From positions 1 through 5,127 of the forward strand of contig CAOKLK010000060.1 of assembly GCA_948469295.1 (NCBI GenBank): DNA of 5,127 nt, read 5' to 3'. Positions 1-5,127 of the stretch are shown here, one piece after another. A program made the translations under genes and the position numbers. Source of the stretch: an uncultured Mycoplasmatota bacterium (GTDB lineage Bacteria > Bacillota_I > Bacilli_A > RF39 > UBA660). Under the pieces are notes generated by a model. It was not told the origin of the DNA and searched no databases. It was given only the letters and a program-made list of their open reading frames with translations. Position 1 is the first letter of the stretch. Each line of letters begins with the position of its first letter.

Positions 1-1919
1 AGATTGAACGAGTGGCTTATTTTGGATATGGATATCAAAATCAATGGGATTTAAACTATTATTATGCAGCACAAATGCTTATATGGGAGGCGGTACTTCC
101 AGATGAGTATCGTATTTCTTTTACCAATGGATTGGGAGGAGAAGAAGTCTTTTTGTTTCAATATGAGCGGAATCAAATTTTAGAACATTTAAAACAAGAT
201 GAAGTTTCAGTAAGTTTTGATGGAAAACTGTATGAATGGAATGGAGCACAAGAGTTTGTTCTTGAAGATGATAATAAGGTGTTGAAAGATTATGCTTTGA
301 TGGAAAATATCGATGGAATTACGAGGAAAGAAAATCAACTGATTGTGTCAGAAGGGTTTCTAGGAGAGGCGTTTGTTGAATTTCAGAAAATATATGAAGG
401 AAATCCAATTAAGTTTTATAATATTTCGGTGGGTCAAAAATTAATGCGAAGAGGAAAACTTCCAGTTAAAAAAGGAACAGTTTTTTTGAACCCTTATTAT
501 TTAAATTTGGAGGTATTAAAAGTTTCAAATGATCAAGATCCTATTTCGGGCGTTATATTTGAGATTCGTGCTGCAGCAGATGTTTTTTTGGCAAATGGAG
601 AGAGAATATATCAAAAAAATGATCTTGTAAGAGAGGTGACTACGAATGAAAATGGAATGATTGTTTTAGAAAATATGTTGGATGGGGAATATTATTTAAA
701 AGAAATTAGTGCTCCTTTTCCTTATGAAATATCAAAGGATCCCTTCTATTTTTCTTTAAATTCGGAACATCTGACAGAAAAGTTTGTTATTACAAATGAG
801 TATCAAAAGCAAAAGTTATTGTTATTGAAAGAAGATGAAACTTTTCAAACACCGCTTGCTGAAGTTCGGTTTCAAATATGGAATGAAGAAGGGAAATGTA
901 TTTTTGATGGGTATACGGATTTTGAAGGGAAAATCGTGTTAGATAAGTTATCCGTAGGAACTTATAAGATAGTAGAAGTAGAAACGGTAAATGGTTATGA
1001 ATTGTTACATGAACCGATTATTGTAACGTTAGATGGAATCGAAGATGTTTTTCGAGTTGTTATCAAGAATCGAAAAATAGAGCGAGTTCCAGATACTTTG
1101 GAGGAGAAGTCTGAAGGCATTTTATTGAATTATCGAACAAATGTAATGTATGATTTTTCTTATCAATTTGAAAATATTTCTAAAAATTTTACTATTTATA
1201 CTGATAATTTAACCAATCATTTTCTTTATTTATTGCATCCTTTGAAGGCTCCCAGTTATTATAATGCTTACTTGGAAGAAAGTGATGTCTTTGATAGTTT
1301 GCCAGAAGATGTTCAAAATAAAATTAGTATTTATATGCGAATGACTGAAGAAGAAACTAATTTGTATACACAGATGCTCTATTACATTAATACGCAAATC
1401 TTGATTTGGAATTCTTTGTATTCGGGATTAGAAATTATGGGAAATATTTCGGTTATATTGGATTATGAGAAGCAGATGCTGGAAAAGATTTTTGTTCCAG
1501 ATTGGATTCATGATTATGAATTTTCACAATCTATGATTCTTTTACATGATCCAAATTTTACGATTTCTTCTACTTGTGGAAAAATAACTGATGAAGGATA
1601 TGATTTATCGAATTGTGATGGAACAACCGAGATTATGGTTGTAGAAAATGTTTCGAATGCTTGTATTTTTTATGTTTTTCAAGAAGATCATTTTGTTTTA
1701 AGTGGGAATCGTCCAAGAACTTTTCATTTTTTGGTCAAGAAGAGCGAAGAAGTTTTGGAGGAGGAAGAAGAGGAGATACTGGACTCTACTTTAGATTCTT
1801 CAGAATCTTCTTTGATTAAAATTTCTAATGTTCCAAATACTTATGAATCGGTTTCTTGGTGTTCTTATTTTCTTTGGATATTATTATGTTTCGAATTTTA
1901 TTTCGCTATGCAAAATTAG
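1..1919 (+). CDS. Sortase-anchored surface adhesin with thioester-like and CnaB domains (5' partial)
   Basis: This is probably a wall-anchored adhesin acting outside the cell. The frame is open to the left edge (Ile-Glu-Arg precede the GTG at 12), and the domain at the edge is already in progress, so the signal peptide and start are missing. Numbering from that GTG: residues 1-30 hold a GYGY motif and YYYAAQMLIW, resembling the Gln motif (TQxAIW) of Gram-positive thioester domains; the partner Cys would lie upstream. Residues ~100-160 look beta-rich. Two CnaB/SpaA-type domains follow, each with isopeptide-type residues: K170, E231, N262 and K273, E322, N353. Residues ~371-575 form a second TED-like module with NTQILIW at 460-466. 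An acidic linker (six Glu at 583-588 region) leads to VPNTY at 607-611, then a hydrophobic tail. The tail ends AMQN without the usual basic residues. The gene is followed by, and overlaps, a sortase gene. Adhesin-type architecture is clear; the ligand is unknown. Confidence 0.85.
   Translation, partial: IERVAYFGYGYQNQWDLNYYYAAQMLIWEAVLPDEYRISFTNGLGGEEVFLFQYERNQILEHLKQDEVSVSFDGKLYEWNGAQEFVLEDDNKVLKDYALMENIDGITRKENQLIVSEGFLGEAFVEFQKIYEGNPIKFYNISVGQKLMRRGKLPVKKGTVFLNPYYLNLEVLKVSNDQDPISGVIFEIRAAADVFLANGERIYQKNDLVREVTTNENGMIVLENMLDGEYYLKEISAPFPYEISKDPFYFSLNSEHLTEKFVITNEYQKQKLLLLKEDETFQTPLAEVRFQIWNEEGKCIFDGYTDFEGKIVLDKLSVGTYKIVEVETVNGYELLHEPIIVTLDGIEDVFRVVIKNRKIERVPDTLEEKSEGILLNYRTNVMYDFSYQFENISKNFTIYTDNLTNHFLYLLHPLKAPSYYNAYLEESDVFDSLPEDVQNKISIYMRMTEEETNLYTQMLYYINTQILIWNSLYSGLEIMGNISVILDYEKQMLEKIFVPDWIHDYEFSQSMILLHDPNFTISSTCGKITDEGYDLSNCDGTTEIMVVENVSNACIFYVFQEDHFVLSGNRPRTFHFLVKKSEEVLEEEEEEILDSTLDSSESSLIKISNVPNTYESVSWCSYFLWILLCFEFYFAMQN
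501..800 (+). other. CnaB/SpaA-type domain 1 in the adhesin
   Basis: Residues ~164-263 of the adhesin (counted from the GTG at 12) read as a SpaA/CnaB prealbumin-like fold. The opening strand is LEVLKVSND with K170. A middle TTNENGMIVLENML stretch matches the family's 'T-x-x-x-G' turn, the strand GEYYLKEISAP carries E231, and the closing strand FVITNEY carries N262. In this family Lys and Asn form a spontaneous isopeptide bond promoted by the Glu, giving a rigid stalk. All three residues are present, so bond formation is likely but inferred. Confidence 0.75.
813..1073 (+). other. CnaB/SpaA-type domain 2 in the adhesin
   Basis: Residues ~268-354 repeat the fold of the preceding domain. KLLLLKEDETFQTPLAEVRF supplies the Lys strand (K273), TDFEGKIVLDKLSVGTY the turn, IVEVETVNGY the Glu strand (E322), and VVIKNRK the closing Asn (N353). 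The Gly-x-Tyr-x4-Glu spacing aligns without gaps to domain 1 (G225/E231 against G316/E322). The intact Lys-Glu-Asn set suggests a second self-crosslinked stalk unit. Confidence 0.75.
1122..1730 (+). other. Second thioester-domain-like module, probably without the reactive Cys
   Basis: Residues ~371-573 of the adhesin. Residues 457-469 align without gaps to 16-28 of the first module, sharing Y, Y, Q, L, I and W around the Gln motif (NTQILIW against AAQMLIW). Upstream, residues 406-410 read YLLHP where thioester domains usually have Tyr-Cys-hydrophobic-x-Pro, so the Cys position appears to be Leu407. The three Cys in this module (522, 535, 551) all come after the Gln motif, the wrong side for the canonical pair. 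The module is assigned from motif resemblance only. Confidence 0.5.
1830..1916 (+). other. C-terminal cell-wall sorting signal (VPNTY + hydrophobic tail)
   Basis: VPNTY at adhesin residues 607-611 fits the LPxTG-like sortase pentapeptide pattern (hydrophobic-Pro-x-Thr-x). It follows an acidic and Ser-rich spacer and is followed by a hydrophobic, aromatic segment (residues ~614-632). The expected Lys/Arg tail is absent: the protein ends FAMQN. The sortase gene directly downstream makes a sorting role likely. The fifth residue is Tyr rather than Gly, and the sortase's specificity cannot be read from sequence. Confidence 0.65.
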
Positions 1920-2425
1920 TTTTTTTCTTGATTCTAATTTTGGGAATTCCTTGTATTTTTATTGAACAAAAGATTTCTATTGAAACGCAAAAAGTAGATA
2001 TGGATCGTTATCTTTCCAAACAAGATCATTCTTTATTTGGAATATTGCAAATTCCAAAGATTAAAGTAGAACAACCCATTTATTTTAAAAATGATTCTCG
2101 AAATCAAGTAGATCTAAATGTAATGTTGTTGGAAGAAACATTTTCTTTGGGAAAAGAACATTATTATATGGTGTTAGCAAGTCATTCTGGAAATGGAATA
2201 CATGCTTATTTTCGCAATTTGGATCAATTACAAGTGGGAGATTCTATCTTTTTCTATTTTGAAGAAACTAGACAAGAATATCAATTGTTTAAAAGGGAAG
2301 AAGTTATAAAACAGGGGTATGTGTATTTAGAAAAATATGCATTTTCTTATCTTGCTTTGATTACTTGTAGTAAGGTAGATGATACTTTACAAGAAGTTTA
2401 TTATGCAAGATTGATTTCTTCTTAA
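1886..2425 (+). CDS. Sortase (LPxTG-type transpeptidase)
   Basis: A membrane-anchored cysteine transpeptidase that cleaves sorting motifs and links surface proteins to the cell wall. The ATG at 1886 gives 179 residues, with an N-terminal hydrophobic anchor (residues ~9-27) preceded by Arg/Lys, i.e. a type II orientation. The catalytic domain shows LQIPKIKVEQPIY, then LASHSGN with His100, YFRNLDQLQVGDSIFFY, and LITC with Cys161 followed 14 residues later by Arg175: the sortase His-Cys-Arg set at normal spacing. A longer TTG start at 1856 is possible but would lie deeper in the adhesin, and its only gain is ten hydrophobic residues. Only a weak GGA at 1876-1878 precedes the ATG, so translation is probably coupled to the adhesin, whose last 34 bases it overlaps. 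The short length and LITC motif suggest class A or D, but I would not fix the class. The likely substrate is the adjacent VPNTY adhesin. Confidence 0.9.
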   Translation: MFRILFRYAKLVFFLILILGIPCIFIEQKISIETQKVDMDRYLSKQDHSLFGILQIPKIKVEQPIYFKNDSRNQVDLNVMLLEETFSLGKEHYYMVLASHSGNGIHAYFRNLDQLQVGDSIFFYFEETRQEYQLFKREEVIKQGYVYLEKYAFSYLALITCSKVDDTLQEVYYARLISS

Positions 2426-2462
2426 ATTTAGAAAATTGTGTAAAAATTTGGAATAAAATGTA

Positions 2463-2499
2463 AAAAAAGTCAAAAAATTTGACTTTTTTGTGTTTTTTT
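2463..2499 (+). terminator. Rho-independent terminator after the sortase gene
   Basis: A perfect 12-bp inverted repeat (2463-2474 with 2478-2489) encloses an AAA loop and is followed at 2493-2499 by seven T. The stem is A/U-rich with only two G-C pairs around a GTC/GAC core, so the U-tract must do much of the work. It lies 37 bases after the sortase stop and should separate adhesin-sortase transcription from dnaG. Confidence 0.88.
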
Positions 2500-2546
2500 G
2501 CAAGAAAAAAAAGGAAATTAGATAGAAGGCTTTAATAATTAATAGT

Positions 2547-2555
2547 GGAGGGAGG
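2547..2555 (+). promoter_or_regulatory. Strong Shine-Dalgarno for dnaG
   Basis: GGAGGGAGG contains two overlapping GGAGG cores. The second (2551-2555) sits 8 bases before the TTG at 2564, a near-ideal spacing. It decides the non-ATG start, because no in-frame ATG exists before the zinc-binding domain. An in-frame TTG at 2558 would suit the first core (6 bases) and would add only two residues; I favour 2564. Confidence 0.75.
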
Positions 2556-2563
2556 ATTGGGCA

Positions 2564-4309
2564 TTGCATAGAGATGTAAGTGAACTAAAAGCAATTCAAG
2601 AACATGCAGATATTGTAGAAATTATTAGTAGCTATATTCCTCTTGAATCGAAAGGGAAAAATTATTTTGGTGTTTGTCCATTTCATGAGGATCATTCTCC
2701 AAGTATGAGTGTTTCTAGATCGAAAGGGATCTATAAGTGCTTTTCTTGTGGAGCTACAGGAAATGTTTTTAAATTTGTTAGTGATTATGAAAATATTAGT
2801 TTTTATGAAGCAGTACAAAAAGTAGCAAATAAAATTGGAATGCCTTTCAAAGGAAATGTCGAGATTGCAAAAACTCCAAAGAAGTATCAAAAAGAATATG
2901 AAATTATGGAGCTTTCTTCTTTATTTTTTCAAAATAATTTAATGACAGAGGAAGGAAGTCAAGCGTTTTCTTATTTGAAAGATCGAGGAATGGATGAAAC
3001 TGTTATTGAAGATTTTCAAATTGGTCTTTCTCTGGATAAAAATTCCCTTCATTCCTTTTTGAATAGTAAGAAATATGATATTTCGTTGTTACAATCATTG
3101 GGACTTGTCAATCAGAATGAATTTTCTGTATATGATACTTTTGTACATCGAGTTATGTTTCCTATTCATAATTTAAATGGAGAAGTCGTTGGATTTACGG
3201 GAAGAATTTATTTGCCAGATAGTTCTCCTCCAAAATATATGAATAGTAAAGAAACTATCATTTTTAAAAAGGGAGAAATCTTATTTAATTATCATCGTGC
3301 GAGGGAAAATATTCGAATGGCCAAAAAATTACTGATTGTCGAGGGTAATATGGATGCGATTCGAATGTATTCTTGTGGACTTAAAAATGTTGTGGCTTTG
3401 ATGGGAACTAGTTTGACTGATTTTCAAATCAAAGAGATTAAAAAACTTCGAGTTCCTGTTGTTCTTATTTTAGATAATGATGATGCTGGATTGTTGGCAA
3501 CTTATCAAGTGGGACAATTACTTTTCAAGGAACAAATAATTGTTCAAGTAGTTCGGATTAGTGGAGAAAAGGATCCCGATGATTATATTTTAAAACATGG
3601 AATTGCGGCGATGGAAAATAATGTGAAAAATGCTATTTCATTTTTAGAATTTAAATTGTCTTATTTGAAACGAAATAAAAACTTGCAAGATAGTGAAGAA
3701 TTGGCCCTTTATATCAAAAATATCTTGCAAGAGATGGCTGAAGAGTCAGATGATATTTTGAAAGAAGTCACATTAAAAAAGCTTAGTGATGATTATGGAC
3801 TTTCTATGGAAGTTTTAAAACAGGAACTTTTGAAATTTGAAAGTTCTAGGGAATCCATCACTCTTCCTTCTAAAGAAGTTGTTTTGGAAGGAAAAGAGAA
3901 AAGTAATAAGTATGATTTTATTGCTTCCCATATTTTGTATTTTATGATGAATGATCCCGTGTATATTAAAATGTATAAAAGTAAATTAGGATTTTTAGAA
4001 ACATCATTGTATCGAGGGATTGCTAATGAAATAATGGCTTATTATGAGCTTCATAAAACCATTAACTTAGCTGATTTTTTAACCGTTGCTGAGTTGAGTC
4101 CATTAAAAAATGAAATTTTTCAAGTTGTAGAGAGTATAATGGATGAAAATATGGATGAAACTATTATGGATGAATATATTTTTTCAATCAAACAAATTCG
4201 AAGGAAAAATGAAATTGCCAAATTGAAAGAAAAAATGCGTATGGAATTAGATCCGAATAAAAAATTAGAGTATGCTTGTCGGATCCAAAGTTTAAAGAAA
4301 GAAGTGTAG
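2564..4309 (+). CDS. dnaG: DNA primase DnaG
   Basis: This enzyme synthesises RNA primers at the replication fork with the DnaB-type helicase. It has 581 residues, normal for the family. The N-terminal CHC2 zinc ribbon is intact: C38, H41, C59, C62 (CPFH ... CFSC). The catalytic core includes the basic motif [20 protein letters not shown] (195-214), then [10 protein letters not shown] (222-231). The TOPRIM domain has [11 protein letters not shown] with E260, VALMGTSLT, and LDNDDAG with the metal-binding D304 and D306, followed by [10 protein letters not shown] (337-346). Two usual motif residues differ: EGY is EGN and the usual DGD is DND; the acidic ligands are kept. Residues ~430-581 are a diverged helical region matching the helicase-binding C-terminus, ending in a charged coiled stretch. 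The start is TTG behind a strong Shine-Dalgarno. rpoD follows five bases later, the classic Firmicute macromolecular-synthesis order. The upstream neighbours here are surface genes rather than the usual housekeeping genes. Confidence 0.97.
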   Translation: MHRDVSELKAIQEHADIVEIISSYIPLESKGKNYFGVCPFHEDHSPSMSVSRSKGIYKCFSCGATGNVFKFVSDYENISFYEAVQKVANKIGMPFKGNVEIAKTPKKYQKEYEIMELSSLFFQNNLMTEEGSQAFSYLKDRGMDETVIEDFQIGLSLDKNSLHSFLNSKKYDISLLQSLGLVNQNEFSVYDTFVHRVMFPIHNLNGEVVGFTGRIYLPDSSPPKYMNSKETIIFKKGEILFNYHRARENIRMAKKLLIVEGNMDAIRMYSCGLKNVVALMGTSLTDFQIKEIKKLRVPVVLILDNDDAGLLATYQVGQLLFKEQIIVQVVRISGEKDPDDYILKHGIAAMENNVKNAISFLEFKLSYLKRNKNLQDSEELALYIKNILQEMAEESDDILKEVTLKKLSDDYGLSMEVLKQELLKFESSRESITLPSKEVVLEGKEKSNKYDFIASHILYFMMNDPVYIKMYKSKLGFLETSLYRGIANEIMAYYELHKTINLADFLTVAELSPLKNEIFQVVESIMDENMDETIMDEYIFSIKQIRRKNEIAKLKEKMRMELDPNKKLEYACRIQSLKKEV

Positions 4310-4314
4310 AGAAT

Positions 4315-5127
4315 ATGAAAAAAACAAATAGTACTGTAGTTAAAAATTTAATGGGTTTACAAAAAGAACTTGGATATATCACAATTAAAGATTTGCAAGA
4401 ACAAAAAGAAATTTTTCAATTGCAAGAAGATGATGTAAAAGAAATTTTAGGAAGTTTGGATAAATCTGGTATTACGATATTAGAAAGTGCTCCGAAGAAA
4501 ACTGCGAAAAAGGTTTCTAAATTGGTTGAAGTGAAAACTTTTGAAGAGAGAAAAGAAGAATTGATTAGGAAAGGACAAGAAAAAGGAGTTATTACTTTTG
4601 AAGAACTTGCTGCTGCATTAAAAGGTCTTGATGTTGATAATGATTCTTTGGATGAACTTTATAATGCTTTGATTGAAAATAATATTGAAGTAGTTTCTGA
4701 AGATGAAGCAGGTGGAAAACCTCAAGGAGAAACCATTATTTTAAATGATTCAGAAATTACAAAAGATGTTAATATTAATGATCCGGTTCGAATGTATCTA
4801 AAAGAAATTGGACGAATTCCTCTTTTGAGTGCAGAAGAAGAACTTGCTTTATCAGTACGTGTTGCAAATGGAGAGGAAGAAGCAAAAAATCGTTTGGCAG
4901 AATCTAATTTGCGTTTGGTTGTTAGTATTGCAAAACGATATGTTGGAAGAGGTTTATTATTTTTGGATTTGATTCAAGAAGGAAATATTGGTCTTATGAA
5001 AGCGGTAGATAAATTTGATTATGATAAAGGATATAAGTTTTCTACCTATGCTACTTGGTGGATTCGTCAAGCAATTACTAGAGCATTAGCTGATCAAGCT
5101 AGAACTATTCGGGTTCCGGTTCATATG
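4315..5127 (+). CDS. rpoD: Primary sigma factor RpoD/SigA (3' partial)
   Basis: The housekeeping sigma-70 subunit of RNA polymerase, which directs core enzyme to vegetative promoters. The window holds 271 codons and is cut in the region 2.4/3.0 border, so regions 3 and 4 lie outside. Region 1.2 is at ~153-186 ([22 protein letters not shown]). Region 2 runs from ~190 to 262: [17 protein letters not shown] for core binding, [19 protein letters not shown], then [18 protein letters not shown] for -10 recognition and melting. [12 protein letters not shown] opens region 3.0. Residues 83-130 fit the canonical region 1.1, and residues 12-56 look like a second, preceding copy, making the N-terminus about 70 residues longer than in B. 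subtilis SigA. The ATG at 4315 is the first usable start. No clear Shine-Dalgarno precedes it, and it lies five bases after dnaG, so translational coupling is likely. Confidence 0.97.
   Translation, partial: MKKTNSTVVKNLMGLQKELGYITIKDLQEQKEIFQLQEDDVKEILGSLDKSGITILESAPKKTAKKVSKLVEVKTFEERKEELIRKGQEKGVITFEELAAALKGLDVDNDSLDELYNALIENNIEVVSEDEAGGKPQGETIILNDSEITKDVNINDPVRMYLKEIGRIPLLSAEEELALSVRVANGEEEAKNRLAESNLRLVVSIAKRYVGRGLLFLDLIQEGNIGLMKAVDKFDYDKGYKFSTYATWWIRQAITRALADQARTIRVPVHM
4348..4695 (+). repeat. Tandem pair of sigma region 1.1-like modules in rpoD
   Basis: Protein-level repeat: RpoD residues 12-56 (4348-4482) align without gaps to residues 83-127 (4561-4695). Ten of 45 positions are identical (L, E, G, I, T, L, D, E, L, I) and most others in the hydrophobic register are conservative. 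Both share the pattern 'G-[YV]-I-T-x3-L' followed by a helix and '[SI]x[NG]I-x-[IV]'. A Lys-rich linker (57-82) separates them. The copies are diverged at DNA level, so the duplication is old. Confidence 0.6.

Noticed and set aside
12..14. GTG at 12 as the true start of the adhesin gene
   Set aside because: The frame is open upstream to the edge, there is no room for a visible ribosome binding site, no signal peptide follows, and the thioester-type domain is already in progress.
1752..1785. Purine-rich GAGGAGGAAGAAGAGG stretch as an internal ribosome binding site or regulatory element
   Set aside because: It simply encodes the poly-Glu linker of the adhesin, and no start codon in a useful frame follows at proper spacing.
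1856..1858. TTG at 1856 as the sortase start
   Set aside because: It adds only ten hydrophobic residues ahead of the normal Arg-flanked membrane anchor and has no Shine-Dalgarno; the ATG at 1886 gives a standard sortase N-terminus.
2531..2536. TTTAAT as a -10 box for dnaG
   Set aside because: It matches five of six bases but lacks the conserved A at position 2 and has no acceptable -35 at 16-18 bases (the TTGCAA at 2498-2503 is 27 bases away). A promoter is expected here, but I cannot place it.
2387..2569. 60-residue open frame on the minus strand across the intergenic region
   Set aside because: It is Phe/Asn/Lys-rich low-complexity sequence, runs through the terminator hairpin, and has no recognisable motif.
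2585..2890. 101-residue minus-strand open frame inside dnaG
   Set aside because: It lies entirely antisense to the conserved zinc domain of DnaG, whose sequence explains this DNA; no independent support.
4135..4140. Perfect TATAAT inside the end of dnaG, a possible internal rpoD promoter
   Set aside because: No TTGACA-like box at 16-18 bases and no TG extension. In DNA this AT-rich the hexamer is expected by chance, although B. subtilis does have a promoter inside dnaG for sigA.
4188..4382. 64-residue minus-strand open frame across the dnaG-rpoD junction
   Set aside because: It is antisense to two well-supported genes, is hydrophobic because of A-rich Lys codons on the other strand, and has no visible ribosome binding site.

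Overview
This is AT-rich bacterial DNA with three complete or nearly complete genes and two genes cut by the window edges, all on the + strand. The dnaG-rpoD gene pair, LPxTG-like surface anchoring by a sortase, thioester/CnaB-type adhesin domains and low GC all point to a Firmicute of the class Bacilli. It could be one of the uncultured gut lineages near Erysipelotrichales/RF39, but that placement is inference. Tryptophan is encoded by TGG and the visible stops are TAG and TAA, so nothing suggests the Mycoplasma code.

Layout: (1) From 1 to 1919 lies the 3' part of a large cell-surface adhesin. It holds the end of a thioester-type domain (TED), two CnaB/SpaA-type isopeptide domains, a second TED-like module, an acidic linker, a VPNTY sorting motif and a hydrophobic tail. 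Its signal peptide and N-terminus lie upstream of the window. (2) From 1886 to 2425 is a short sortase with recognisable His, Cys and Arg catalytic residues. Its start overlaps the adhesin tail by 34 bases. (3) From 2426 to 2563 is the only real intergenic space, with a strong Rho-independent terminator at 2463-2499 and a strong Shine-Dalgarno sequence. (4) From 2564 to 4309 is DNA primase DnaG, starting at TTG. (5) From 4315 to the window end is the N-terminal half of the primary sigma factor RpoD/SigA, five bases after dnaG.

Functionally the window joins two unrelated units. Upstream is an adhesin and the sortase that most likely anchors it to peptidoglycan. Downstream, after the terminator, is the housekeeping dnaG-rpoD operon for replication priming and promoter recognition. 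The most interesting observations are an apparent duplication of the autoinhibitory region 1.1 in the sigma factor, and a second thioester-like module in the adhesin that keeps the Gln motif but appears to have Leu where the thioester Cys should be.
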